Origin: JAJZMA01 sp021850405
GTDB taxonomy: Bacteria > Chloroflexota > Dormibacteria > Aeolococcales > Aeolococcaceae
Assembly: GCA_027365835.1 (NCBI GenBank)
Contig: DAHXLU010000027.1
Location: 1 to 17,664 of the forward strand
Length of the DNA stretch: 17,664 bases
Reading direction: 5' to 3'
Shown here: in pieces, positions 6,771-14,692 of the stretch
How positions within the stretch are numbered: the stretch's first letter is position 1
How the letters are laid out: each line of letters starts with the position of its first letter
Notes under the pieces: generated by a model
Told to the model about the DNA's origin: nothing
The model's input: only the letters and a program-made list of their open reading frames with translations
Databases searched by the model: none
Made by a program: the position numbers and the translations under genes

Positions 6771-7169
6771 ACCTTGATGGTAACGCGCGGGACTGACACA
6801 TGCACCCACCACCTTTGTCCCCCTGAGGGCGGGTGTGGCACAGAAACGCTACAGCCTGGTGCTGCCTGGGCACTGCTCTCACCTCTGGTCCAGGGGAGAG
6901 GCGGCGAGCCACCTGCCAATGACCCGGTGGGGTGGGAGCCGCCGGCCCACGCCTACAGGGCGGCCTGCGATCTGGCCTGCCTAGCTTCCTGATGGCGCGC
7001 TCCGCGGCGCATGGGTCCCGGCCGTCCTCCCTGAGCCTGGATGGTGAGCGCCTGCGTGCCCGAATGAGTAGCAGAGAGGAAGAAGGAGCTATCTATGGAA
7101 TCGAGCACTCCTGTGTCGAGGAGGCGCCTGGGACCCCATTCGCACACCGGGGCGAGCAGCAAAGTTTCC
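6771..7169. other. Intergenic region between pdxS and the SRPBCC gene
   Basis: About 400 nt without a convincing gene on either strand; the short open frames here have no ribosome binding site and no recognisable protein pattern. It must hold the pdxS promoter and leader unless pdxS is co-transcribed with the SRPBCC gene. No good -35/-10 pair stands out. Structure is visible: a strong hairpin at 6877-6901, and a CACCC/GGGTG arm pair (6803-6807 with 6831-6835) enclosing a smaller CCC/GGG stem close to the pdxS start. Confidence 0.5.
6877..6901. repeat. Strong hairpin upstream of pdxS
   Basis: CCTCTGG (6882-6888) pairs with CCAGGGG (6890-6896), with one G-U. Beyond an A-A mismatch, a further four outer pairs (6877-6880 with 6898-6901) extend the stem to about 11 bp. 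No T-run follows on either strand. It lies about 110 nt upstream of the pdxS start codon on the transcribed strand, where a leader element would be. Function is not established. Confidence 0.45.
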
Positions 7170-7619
7170 CTAATGGCGTCCCCGTCGTGTCTCAAGCTTC
7201 TGGGCCAGGACGTCCATGGATTTCTCGAGATTCATGCGCACAATGGGCTCTGAACCACGTGAGAGCGCCTTGCCCGCAAGCCCGCCCGGGAACTCATATT
7301 CCAGGGTAAAGGTAAGTTCGGTGCTATTCCCCTGCTTGTGAAATGCCCACTGTCCATCCTGGTGGAAGCCACTCCTGGATTCCCATCCGATAAGTTTGTT
7401 GGCGCTCCACCTGGTGATCTCTACCACTGATCCCAGGTCCCAGGGTCCTGCCTTCATGGCTACATCAAACTCAGCGCCCTTGCCATGAAGGATGTCGCCA
7501 GTCGGATTCCAGCGGCTCAGACCCTGCATATATTTGGTCGTATTGTGGTAGTCATCAACATAATCGAACACTACGTCGACAGGGACATCCACAACCCTTG
7601 TGATGCTGATCTTGCCCAT
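7170..7619 (-). CDS. SRPBCC-fold (polyketide cyclase/START-like) protein
   Basis: The 149-residue protein has the SRPBCC pattern: an opening strand ISITRVVDVPVDVVFDYVDDYHNTTKY (residues 4-30), the first small helices, central strands (EFDVAM, SVVEITRW, LIGWESRSG, GQWAFHKQGNSTELTFTLEYEFPGG) and a long C-terminal helix (IVRMNLEKSMDVLAQKLETR). These single-domain helix-grip proteins bind hydrophobic ligands or act as cyclases/aromatases; no sequence feature reveals the ligand here. There is no signal peptide, so it is cytosolic. The ATG at 7619 has a GAGGTG about 11 nt upstream, somewhat far for a ribosome binding site. It runs in the same direction as pdxS but is ~400 nt away, so it is probably a separate transcript. 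Confidence 0.8.
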   Translation of the reverse strand: MGKISITRVVDVPVDVVFDYVDDYHNTTKYMQGLSRWNPTGDILHGKGAEFDVAMKAGPWDLGSVVEITRWSANKLIGWESRSGFHQDGQWAFHKQGNSTELTFTLEYEFPGGLAGKALSRGSEPIVRMNLEKSMDVLAQKLETRRGRH

Positions 7620-7757
7620 CTCTAAACAGACACCTCAACTATGCTGCCTGATCTCACGGTGACATTACACTGTCAGGCACCACCTCTGCGCAACGGCACC
7701 GATGGGGGGCAGTGGTGCCAGGGGAGCGCTAACCCATGCCGCACAATGCTGGATCCG

Positions 7758-7763
7758 TAGTAT
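7758..7763 (+). promoter_or_regulatory. Candidate -10 box for tRNA-Pro
   Basis: TAGTAT lies 11 nt before the first base of the mature tRNA-Pro, the right place for a start just upstream of the gene. No matching -35 hexamer is evident 16-18 nt upstream, so support is weak. Confidence 0.25.
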
Positions 7764-7774
7764 CATCGGGCGGC

Positions 7775-7852
7775 CGGGGAGTAGCTCAGCCAGGTTAGAG
7801 TGCACGGTTCGGGACCGTGAGGTCGCGAGTTCGAATCTCGCCTTCCCGACCA
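7775..7852 (+). tRNA. tRNA-Pro (anticodon CGG), CCA encoded
   Basis: The cloverleaf is complete. The acceptor CGGGGAG pairs with CTTCCCG (one G-U), with C1-G72 and A73 as in bacterial proline tRNAs. The D arm is GCTC/GAGT. The anticodon stem CACGG/CCGTG holds the loop TTCGGGA, giving anticodon CGG with G37. The variable loop is five nt, and the T arm is GCGAG-TTCGAAT-CTCGC. The CCA end is encoded at 7850-7852. Confidence 0.96.
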
Positions 7853-7921
7853 GCCGACCCAGCTATCAGCGCCTGGGGCAAGGCAGCATGGATACGCCCG
7901 TTGGGACTAGGTCCGATCAGT

Positions 7922-7927
7922 GATAAT
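7922..7927 (+). promoter_or_regulatory. Candidate -10 box for tRNA-Arg
   Basis: GATAAT lies 11 nt before the mature tRNA-Arg. TTGGGA at 7901-7906 could be a -35, but the spacer would be only 15 nt. The two tRNAs could equally be read from one promoter upstream of tRNA-Pro. Confidence 0.25.
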
Positions 7928-7938
7928 GGTACCGACTT

Positions 7939-8013
7939 GCCCCCGTAGCTCAGTGGATAGAGCAGAGGTTTCCTAAACCTTGTGCGCAGGTTCAATTCCT
8001 GCCGGGGGTACCA
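7939..8013 (+). tRNA. tRNA-Arg (anticodon CCT), CCA encoded
   Basis: The acceptor GCCCCCG pairs with CGGGGGT (first pair G-U). The D arm is GCTC/GAGC. The anticodon stem GAGGT/ACCTT holds the loop TTCCTAA, giving anticodon CCT, which reads AGG. The T arm is GCAGG-TTCAATT-CCTGC. Discriminator A is followed by an encoded CCA (8011-8013). It lies 86 nt after tRNA-Pro. Confidence 0.96.
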
Positions 8014-8023
8014 CGATCCTGGA

Positions 8024-8064
8024 CACAGTGACGCCCACACTGGCACTCCTGAGTGCTCACTGTG
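8024..8064 (+). terminator. Nested stem-loop after tRNA-Arg, possible terminator
   Basis: Outer arms CACAGTGA (8024-8031) and TCACTGTG (8057-8064) pair perfectly. Inside, GCACTC (8043-8048) pairs with GAGTGC (8051-8056) directly against the right outer arm, leaving an 11-nt bulge on the left. It starts 10 nt after the tRNA. There is no T-run behind it, so it may be a processing or terminator-like structure and not a strict intrinsic terminator. Confidence 0.4.
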
Positions 8065-8768
8065 GCCGCATAATCCCCAACCCTCCCATTCCCAGCGCTG
8101 CTTCTTCGGTAAGCTTTGTTGCTGACGGACCTTATCAGCCACGGTCAGATTCCAGGGAGATTGACAACGAACCACGCAATGCTGGTCGCACCATTGCCCT
8201 TGCCAAAGGGGGCCTGAGGATCCGCACGCCACCAAAGCAGTAGTGGCCACTGATGTACCCATGATTTGCGGCACCACTCACTCACGGGCGCCCCAGGGGC
8301 GTAGCTTCACCGGCAAGCTCACTGGCACATGTCCCATACTGCCTGCCTGGGCCTCGTGCATTCTTGCCAGCACCAGCTTCAGTCCTGCCTCCGAGCGCCG
8401 CCAGTGCACCACCTTGCACACCCAGAGCACTGGACTGTTTTCTCTCTCCCGGCTGGTTCAAGAGATGGCTGACCGGAGCCTGGAGTGCGCAGCTCTGGCG
8501 TTGCAGCCAGGCCAGCACCTGCCCATGGAGCACTGATCATGAAACAAGGGCAACGATATGCTCTGGTCCTGCGCCCATGATCCAGCATGCATACGTGCCT
8601 CCGAAAGGAACAATGGCAGGGCCCCCTCCAGCTCCCTCCGCATGCTTCGCCAGCGCAGGCGACGGCTATTGGACCTTCCAGATACCGCGTTCTCAAGGCC
8701 CACCATGGGCTATAGTCAACGCATCAAAGCTGCCGTAATTTTTTGACAACTATGTGAGAGACCATGCA
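8065..8768. other. Intergenic region with no supported gene
   Basis: About 700 nt on which both strands hold only short open frames. None has a ribosome binding site or a recognisable protein pattern, and they overlap each other. Small hairpins are visible, for example GCTGA/TCAGC around 8123-8141 and GCCCA/TGGGC at 8698-8710, the latter shortly before the next gene. A TTGACA at 8743-8748 is too close to the start codon to serve that gene. It may hold decayed coding sequence or an unrecognised RNA; I cannot show either. Confidence 0.4.
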
Positions 8769-9689
8769 ATGACCAGGAGCGAACGATCCTCAACCAGACT
8801 GGCCCCGGTTTTTGCTTCGCTCACCGCTGCACGAGCAAACAGACTGCCGCCAGTTTGCATCGTCACAGGCGAGCCAACATCTGCACGCCTGAGAGGGAGA
8901 TTGGGGCGCAATCCGTTCTACTTGCCCCTCGATAAAACACTTCTCGGCATTTATATCAGAAGGCGCCGCGTGGCCAGAAGTTTCTTTTTGGCAACCATGC
9001 TTTCCGCACTAGTGGGAATCGCACTGGCAATCCCAGCATCTATAGTTGGAAATGGGCAACCATTTGCCGCCATGGCTTCGACGTTCCTCGTACTCGTAAT
9101 CCCACTTTTTATTACTGCCATAGTGCTGCTTGCGAGGCAGGTAACGGCTGTACCGCTCCGCTACATGGTTTTGAAAGCAGACGATGGGACCTGGTGGGTA
9201 CGGATAAGCAAGCCAAGTCCGGCGTTTGCTGAGGCTCTGCGTCAGGTTACCAGTGCACAGGATGCAGATCCCAGCCTTGGTGGCGCAGCGCCGGCCCTGC
9301 CAGCACCAGTCATCACCTACAGGCGTCGTGATGCATGGAGTCGCGGCTTCTGGTTTGTTGTCGTTGCCCTCCTGTACCAGGGGGCTCTCCTTGCTACATT
9401 CGGCTACGCAATAGTAGCTGTAGAACTGTGCCTGGCTTTTGGCGTAGCCATGGTTGCAGCATCAGCAAGGCGACACATCCATGTGGGCTCGATCTTTGAA
9501 CTTACTCCTACCAATGCGACCTTCCTCCTTTCAATCGCGACCCTGGCCGGCCTGTCTTTCTTCATCTTTCCACCGTCCCCTCTCCCCATCGCAAGCATTG
9601 CCGGCGCCATAGTGGCAGTACTGGTGGTCATTGCGGCGGAATGTGGGTGGAATGGCGCAAGAACACTCCTTGCGCGTCGGCGCCCCTGA
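8769..9689 (+). CDS. Six-TM integral membrane protein, function unknown
   Basis: From the ATG at 8769 (GAGAG 8 nt upstream) the protein has 306 residues; a GTG at 8754 would add five. Near residues 26-50 a soluble N-terminal stretch holds LPPVCIVTGEPTSARLRGR, a CxxTGEP pattern that recurs in poorly described bacterial membrane proteins. Six hydrophobic segments follow at about 72-96, 101-122, 193-211, 213-231, 249-267 and 272-293. Between the second and third lies a cytosolic-looking stretch with WWVRISKPSPAFAEAL. The protein ends in a basic tail (LLARRRP), which would face the cytoplasm. No transporter or enzyme motif is recognisable. It stands alone between noncoding regions. Confidence 0.75.
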   Translation: MTRSERSSTRLAPVFASLTAARANRLPPVCIVTGEPTSARLRGRLGRNPFYLPLDKTLLGIYIRRRRVARSFFLATMLSALVGIALAIPASIVGNGQPFAAMASTFLVLVIPLFITAIVLLARQVTAVPLRYMVLKADDGTWWVRISKPSPAFAEALRQVTSAQDADPSLGGAAPALPAPVITYRRRDAWSRGFWFVVVALLYQGALLATFGYAIVAVELCLAFGVAMVAASARRHIHVGSIFELTPTNATFLLSIATLAGLSFFIFPPSPLPIASIAGAIVAVLVVIAAECGWNGARTLLARRRP

Positions 9690-10018
9690 TCCACACCCTG
9701 CGCTCCACCAGCGGGGCAAGGTGCTTGCCTCCCGCGCCGGGGCTCCCGGTGGCCGGTTCCTGTCGCTGCTTGCCTCTTTTGCCAGATCTTCGAGCAACTG
9801 CACAGGGGGAAGGCCCCAGGACGCCGCGCTGCACCTCCTGCCCCAGGAAGCAGAGGTCAGGCGTCCCTGGCCCCGGTACAGGATGGAAGCGCCCGTGCCC
9901 GGAGCCTAACTCAAGAGCCGCCCCGCCCGATGGCAAGGCGTCAAATCGTGCCGGTCGGATAATCTACTCATGACGGTCCCAGTTTAAGCTGGTTCCTAAC
10001 CTAGAGGAGACGATAGAA
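9690..10018. other. Intergenic region upstream of katG
   Basis: About 330 nt without a supported gene. Overlapping short frames run on both strands and none resembles a protein family. Near katG there is a possible -10 (GATAAT, 9958-9963) without a good -35, and the near-palindrome at 9979-9992. No furA- or oxyR-like regulator gene lies here. Confidence 0.45.
9979..9992. promoter_or_regulatory. Near-palindrome just upstream of the katG ribosome binding site
   Basis: CCAGTTTAAGCTGG is a 14-bp dyad with one mismatched pair. It lies 12 nt upstream of the GAGGAG that serves katG and shortly downstream of the possible -10 at 9958-9963. The position fits an operator for a redox- or metal-responsive repressor. 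It does not match the PerR or Fur consensus as I know them, so the binding protein is open. Confidence 0.3.
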
Positions 10019-12220
10019 GTGCCCACCGAGGATAAAACCAGCCTGTGTCCAGTACCCCACACCGCTATCGGAGCCAGATCCAACCGGGACTGGTGGCCCA
10101 ACCAGCTCAACCTGCATCTGCTGCACCAGCACTCTCCCCTTTCCAATCCCATGGGCGATACCTTCAACTATGCAGAAGGGTTCAGGAAAGTAGACCTGGA
10201 TGAGCTGAAACGGGACATCGAGAGCGTAATGCGCTCCTCTGTCTCCTGGTGGCCCGCCGACTATGGCCACTATGGGCCGCTTTTCATCCGGATGGCCTGG
10301 CACAGCGCAGGCACCTACCGGATAGCAGATGGGAGGGGCGGTGCTGGAAGGGGCAACCAGCGGTTTGCCCCACTCAACAGCTGGCCCGACAATGCCAACC
10401 TCGACAAGGCGCGGCGCCTGCTGTGGCCAGTGAAGCAGAAATACGGCAAGAGCCTCTCCTGGGGCGACCTCATCATATTTGCTGGCAACTGCGCCCTGGA
10501 ATCCATGGGCTTTACCACCTTTGGCTTTGGTGGCGGCCGCGTGGACATCTGGGAGCCTGAAGAGGACGCCTACTGGGGGCCAGAGGACACCTGGCTGGGG
10601 GACCAGCGCTACAGCGGAGAGCGAGAGCTGGCCAACCCGTTCGGAGCTGTCCAGATGGGTCTCATCTATGTCAATCCCGAAGGCCCAAACGGAAACCCTG
10701 ACCCCCTTGCTGCGGCAAAGGATATACGGGAAACGTTTGCACGGATGGCGATGAACGATGAGGAAACAGTCGCACTGATAGCCGGAGGACACACCTTTGG
10801 CAAGTTCCACGGTGCGGTTGACCCCGCCCAGTACGTTGGACCCGAACCTGAGGGCGCACCTATTGAAGAGCAGGGCTTAGGATGGAAAAACAGCTTCAAG
10901 TCAGGTAACGGACCATACACCTATACCAGCGGTCTTGAGGGCACCTGGACCACAGAGCCCACCAGGTGGGACAACGGCTTTCTGGACAATCTGTTCCGCT
11001 ATGACTGGGAACTTACGACCAGCCCTGCTGGCGCAAGGCAATGGACGCCCCGCAATGCTGAGGCACGCAGAACAGTAAAGGACGCACATGACCCAGCCGT
11101 AGCGCATCCTCCCACAATGCTCACCACAGATCTCTCGCTAAGGGAAGATCCCATCTACCGCCCTATTGCCAAGCGCTTCCATGAGCACCCCGACCAGTTT
11201 GCAGATGCCTTTGCACGCGCCTGGTTCAAGCTGACCCACCGGGATATGGGGCCCCTGCCCCGTTACCTGGGCAAGCTCGTCCCGACCGAACCGCAGCTCT
11301 GGCAAGACCCTGTTCCACCAGTAGACCATGAGCTCGTAAACGGTGACGATATAGCACTCCTGAAACAGCAGATTCGGGCTTCTGGCCTTTCAGTCTCCCA
11401 GCTGGTCGCTACGGCATGGGCCTCTTCCTCCACCTTCCGCGGCACCGACCGCCGTGGAGGTGCAAACGGGGCACGGATCCGGCTGGAACCGCAGCGCAGC
11501 TGGGAGGTAAACGACAGGGCCGGCCTGCCAGACGTTCTTACGGAACTGGAAAGGGTGCAGACAGCCTTCAACAGCTCACAGAGCGGCAGCCGCCGGATAT
11601 CGCTGGCAGATCTTATCGTCCTGGGTGGCTGCGCAGCAGTGGAAAAGGCAGCAAGTGACGCAGGGCACACCATCACTGTGCCATTTGTGCCCGGCCGTAC
11701 TGACGCCTCCCAGGAGCAGACCGATGTCGACTCATTTGCAGTCCTGGAACCTGTCGCAGACGGCTTTCGCAATTACGTGCAAAAGGGAAAGAAGATACCG
11801 GCTGAACATCTACTGGTAGAAAAAGCCAATCTTCTCACTCTCACTGCTCCTGAAATGACGGTCCTCATCGGCGGAATGCGGGTGCTGGGCACCAATTTTG
11901 CAGGATCCGGCTACGGGGTATTTACCAGCCGACCAGGGCAACTCACCAATGACTTTTTCGTAAACCTTCTTGACATGGACCTGGAATGGAAGCAGACAGG
12001 AGAAGATGAGAGACTCGGAAACCTGTACGAAGGCAGTGAGCGTAGATCCGGAAAGGCTAAATGGACTGGAACCAGCGTGGATCTCGTATTTGGCTCCAAC
12101 TCCCAGCTGCGCGCAATCGCAGAAGTGTATGCATCCAGTGATGGGAGCGAAAAATTTGTGCATGATTTCATCCGCGCCTGGCACAAGGTGATGATGCTTG
12201 ACCGCTTCGATGTTGCGTGA
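10019..12220 (+). CDS. katG: Catalase-peroxidase KatG
   Basis: KatG is a cytosolic haem enzyme that removes H2O2 by catalase and peroxidase reactions. The 733-residue protein has both homologous halves. Distal haem residues are R91, W94 and H95 (RMAWHSAGTYR) and the proximal His is H258 (GGHTFGK). The Met-Tyr-Trp adduct residues needed for catalase activity are all present: W94, Y217 (GLIYVNPEGPNG) and M243 (ARMAMND). S304 and W310 correspond to Ser315 and Trp321 of the Mycobacterium tuberculosis enzyme. The start is GTG at 10019, preceded by GAGGAG nine nt upstream. The family-typical SNRDWWPNQLNL is at 21-32, so the N-terminus is complete. The aldo/keto reductase gene follows 93 nt later on the same strand. 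Confidence 0.98.
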   Translation: MPTEDKTSLCPVPHTAIGARSNRDWWPNQLNLHLLHQHSPLSNPMGDTFNYAEGFRKVDLDELKRDIESVMRSSVSWWPADYGHYGPLFIRMAWHSAGTYRIADGRGGAGRGNQRFAPLNSWPDNANLDKARRLLWPVKQKYGKSLSWGDLIIFAGNCALESMGFTTFGFGGGRVDIWEPEEDAYWGPEDTWLGDQRYSGERELANPFGAVQMGLIYVNPEGPNGNPDPLAAAKDIRETFARMAMNDEETVALIAGGHTFGKFHGAVDPAQYVGPEPEGAPIEEQGLGWKNSFKSGNGPYTYTSGLEGTWTTEPTRWDNGFLDNLFRYDWELTTSPAGARQWTPRNAEARRTVKDAHDPAVAHPPTMLTTDLSLREDPIYRPIAKRFHEHPDQFADAFARAWFKLTHRDMGPLPRYLGKLVPTEPQLWQDPVPPVDHELVNGDDIALLKQQIRASGLSVSQLVATAWASSSTFRGTDRRGGANGARIRLEPQRSWEVNDRAGLPDVLTELERVQTAFNSSQSGSRRISLADLIVLGGCAAVEKAASDAGHTITVPFVPGRTDASQEQTDVDSFAVLEPVADGFRNYVQKGKKIPAEHLLVEKANLLTLTAPEMTVLIGGMRVLGTNFAGSGYGVFTSRPGQLTNDFFVNLLDMDLEWKQTGEDERLGNLYEGSERRSGKAKWTGTSVDLVFGSNSQLRAIAEVYASSDGSEKFVHDFIRAWHKVMMLDRFDVA

Positions 12221-12313
12221 TCATCTCCTGCGACCCGCCTGGCGCGCCACTACAGCAGAGGTAGACAAGAAAGGGTCATCGCACCTGTATTTCAGGACAT
12301 TGGAGGAATCCGC

Positions 12314-13294
12314 ATGAGAACCCGCCTGCTTGGAAATAAACTGTCCGTATCTGCCCAGGGGCTTGGCTGCATGGGTATGTCTGAGTTCTATGGAGAGAGC
12401 GACGAGGCTGAGTGCATCGCCACCATTCACCGGGCTCTTGAACTGGGAGTAAACTTCCTCGACACGGCTGACATGTACGGTCCGTTTACCAACGAGAAAC
12501 TGGTTGGCAGAGCCATTGCAGACCGGAGGGACGGAGTAGTACTCGCCACCAAATTTGGCAACGAGCGCAGAGCCGACGGAACCAGGATTGGCGTAAACGG
12601 CCGCCCGGAATATGTGCACCGTGCATGTGAGGCTTCGCTTGCGCGTCTTGGCGTAGAGCACATAGATCTCTACTACCAGCACCGGGTAGACCCCAATGTC
12701 CCTATCGAGGAAACCGTTGGTGCAATGGCACAACTGGTTGCCGAGGGAAAGGTCCGCTATCTTGGCCTCTCTGAGGCAGCTCCAGCCACCATCAGGCGTG
12801 CGCATGCAACCCACCCCATAACAGCTCTCCAGACAGAATGGTCGCTCTGGAGCAGGGATCCAGAAGAAAATGGTGTGCTGGAAACAGTGCGTGAACTGGG
12901 GATCGGCTTTGTCCCCTACTCTCCCCTGGGGCGTGGATTCCTCTCAGGCGCAATCCGCAAAATCGAGGACCTGGCAGAAAACGACTTTCGGCACCACCAT
13001 CCGAGATTCCAGGGGGAAAACTTTGCAAAGAACCTGCGGCTGGTGGACAAGGTGGTCGAGATCGCAAGGGAAAAGGGGATCACACCCACCCAGATGGCAC
13101 TCGCATGGGTACTTGCCCAGGGGGACGATGTGGTTCCCATCCCTGGCACGCGGCACCGCAAGTATCTGGAGGAAAATGTTGCGGCCGATGATATAGTCCT
13201 TACGGCGGAGGAGCTTAGCTCACTTGACGAGATATTTCCTCCCGGAGTTACCGCAGGTGACCGGTACGCTGACATGTCAACGGTCAACCGGTAG
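12314..13294 (+). CDS. Aldo/keto reductase
   Basis: The 326-residue (beta/alpha)8 oxidoreductase has the complete AKR tetrad: D50 and Y55 (FLDTADMYG), K80 (ATKFG) and H123 (YYQHRVD). The C-terminal VPIPGTRHRKYLEEN is the NADPH-binding segment. The opening LGNKLSVSAQGLGCMGMSEFYG resembles bacterial AKR13-like enzymes that reduce aldehydes, quinones or methylglyoxal; the substrate cannot be told from sequence. The ATG is set by TGGAGGA seven nt upstream. The 93-nt gap to katG has no clear terminator or strong promoter, so co-transcription is possible, which would fit detoxification of oxidation products. Cytosolic; no signal peptide. Confidence 0.93.
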   Translation: MRTRLLGNKLSVSAQGLGCMGMSEFYGESDEAECIATIHRALELGVNFLDTADMYGPFTNEKLVGRAIADRRDGVVLATKFGNERRADGTRIGVNGRPEYVHRACEASLARLGVEHIDLYYQHRVDPNVPIEETVGAMAQLVAEGKVRYLGLSEAAPATIRRAHATHPITALQTEWSLWSRDPEENGVLETVRELGIGFVPYSPLGRGFLSGAIRKIEDLAENDFRHHHPRFQGENFAKNLRLVDKVVEIAREKGITPTQMALAWVLAQGDDVVPIPGTRHRKYLEENVAADDIVLTAEELSSLDEIFPPGVTAGDRYADMSTVNR

Positions 13295-13306
13295 GGTCGC
13301 CTGGCT

Positions 13307-13352
13307 CCGGCCGATGCAGTAGCCGGCTTGCATACACCCCACTCGCTCGGGG
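13307..13352. terminator. Candidate terminator hairpins between convergent genes
   Basis: Two short stems lie between the converging stop codons: CCGGC/GCCGG (13307-13311 with 13322-13326) and CCCC/GGGG (13337-13340 with 13349-13352). They are placed as a shared terminator would be, but the stems are short and neither side has a strong T-run. Confidence 0.25.
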
Positions 13353-13354
13353 CT

Positions 13355-14611
13355 TTAGGGGTTGCCTGTGACCGGAGCCATGACCTGAATCACGGGAGTT
13401 GGTGCAAGCACTCCCCAGAGCGTGCTCCAGCCACCAGCACCCCCAAACTGTCCATTGGCAAACATCCAGAGCTCTGAGTTGAGAAACTGGGATTTCCTGA
13501 TCCAGCCTGTCTGCCCATAACCCGGGTCAAACACCAGGAACTCTCCCCGCTCCTGCCGCAGGACCAGCACCGCATGCTCTATTTTCCTGCTGCTGCCGAC
13601 GATCAGGGGGACTGGCATTCCCGACTGCAAGCCCCTCTCAATCGCCAGGACGGCTGGCAGGCCTGAGGTCATCTGAGCGGAAGGAAATGTGCTGCGTGCA
13701 ATCGTGACTGGCTGGCGATAGAGGAAATAGTGAATCCCAGTGATGGCAGATATCCGGTTAAGCGAGGCTACATACTCAGGTGTCGTCGTGCCAAAGCCTG
13801 GAGCTGTCCCAAGCGTAGGAATGCCCCCATCCTCCTTGAGTATCTTTGCCTGGTCCTGGCTCAGCCTCCGGTTTGGCTCCTTGGCAACAGATGGAATAAA
13901 ATTGCTCTCAATGTCGATAGGGCCCCCCTGGTGCAGGTAAAGTGCAAAGACAGGATCGGCAATCCCCCGCACAGCCTCCTCCACTGTCGACGCACAGCTT
14001 GCATTCCACTGCTGGGTGAGCTGGTTTGACTCCTGCCGGTTCCCATTGAGAATAGCGCCCCCAAACGGCACATTCTCATTGACAACGGTCAGGTTGGCAG
14101 CCATCCATGCAGGAGACTTGCCCCGTATCGCATTGGCAAAGCGCGCAATGGTCGCAATGCTGTTGTGGGCTGCCAGAGCCTTCCACAAATAGCCGACTGC
14201 TTCTCTCGACTGGGATGCGGCAAGAATACGTGAAAACTCAGCCTGCCCGGCTGGTCCAAGCCTTGCAAACTGGGCACCAATACGGGAGTACTGGAATGAA
14301 TCCAGAATATTGCCGTTAAACCTGACATCACCGAGCTGAAGCTTCTGCTCTCTGGAAAGAACACGGCTTTCTGCCACAGATTGCGGAAGGCGGTGAAGCA
14401 GCCGCACTCGAAGCAGGAACCGGTCCTGGCGGTGCGGTTCCACTCCCTGCCTGCCAGTTGCCTCCAGGTATCCGGCGACACCTCCTCCACCGAGGGTAAG
14501 TACCAGTGCTCCACCAAGAAGGCGTGCCCTCCAGCCACGGCGACCTGCCACCTTTCTTTGTGCCGGGGGAGGCGGTACAACAGGTCGTGCCGGGGAGGGG
14601 TCAAGCTCCAT
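13355..14611 (-). CDS. Membrane-anchored papain/C39-like cysteine peptidase-like protein
   Basis: The 418-residue protein starts with a Pro/Arg-rich cytosolic stretch, then one hydrophobic segment at about 30-49 (LLGGALVLTLGGGGVAGYL) that anchors it as a type II protein with the bulk outside. The second half fits a papain-like or C39-like fold. Q200-x5-C206 (QQWNASC) reproduces the oxyanion Gln and nucleophile Cys spacing of papain. H346 lies in IEHAVLVL, followed by EFLVFDPGYGQ with D362, like the His and Asp of C39-like domains. Residues 60-190 form a helical region of unknown role. The catalytic call rests on motif spacing alone. It lies 81 nt after two M16 peptidase genes on the same strand and may share their transcript. 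An AAGGA lies just before the ATG, unusually close for a ribosome binding site. Confidence 0.65.
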   Translation of the reverse strand: MELDPSPARPVVPPPPAQRKVAGRRGWRARLLGGALVLTLGGGGVAGYLEATGRQGVEPHRQDRFLLRVRLLHRLPQSVAESRVLSREQKLQLGDVRFNGNILDSFQYSRIGAQFARLGPAGQAEFSRILAASQSREAVGYLWKALAAHNSIATIARFANAIRGKSPAWMAANLTVVNENVPFGGAILNGNRQESNQLTQQWNASCASTVEEAVRGIADPVFALYLHQGGPIDIESNFIPSVAKEPNRRLSQDQAKILKEDGGIPTLGTAPGFGTTTPEYVASLNRISAITGIHYFLYRQPVTIARSTFPSAQMTSGLPAVLAIERGLQSGMPVPLIVGSSRKIEHAVLVLRQERGEFLVFDPGYGQTGWIRKSQFLNSELWMFANGQFGGAGGWSTLWGVLAPTPVIQVMAPVTGNP

Positions 14612-14692
14612 GTCCTTACGCTGACAGATTCAGCAGAGACATCACAGGGACAATATCATCCCAGGTGAGGTGAGCCCGCCGCATAGTTCCCT

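Noticed and set aside
6771..6812. Upstream start for pdxS
   Set aside because: The added 14 residues are unlike PdxS N-termini, and the catalytic residues align with a constant offset from the ATG at 6770.
6930..6942. GGGTGGGAGCCGC resembling a T-box antiterminator motif
   Set aside because: It differs from the GGGTGGnACCGCG core, no stem I or specifier loop is visible upstream, and no gene follows on that strand.
7795..8277. Minus-strand open frame containing RTRFRKPLLYPLSYGG and EIRTRDLTVPNRAL
   Set aside because: These strings are the antisense translations of the two tRNA genes, a well-known source of false protein calls.
8743..8748. TTGACA as a -35 box for the six-TM protein gene
   Set aside because: A -10 at the proper distance would fall on the start codon, and no TATAAT-like sequence is there.
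9628..9936. Overlapping ~100-residue frames on both strands before katG
   Set aside because: Several frames compete, each Pro/Arg/Gly-biased from GC-rich DNA; none has a ribosome binding site or a recognisable pattern.
10001..10810. 269-residue minus-strand frame opposite the katG start
   Set aside because: It lies almost wholly within katG, whose motifs are all present; its translation resembles no protein family.
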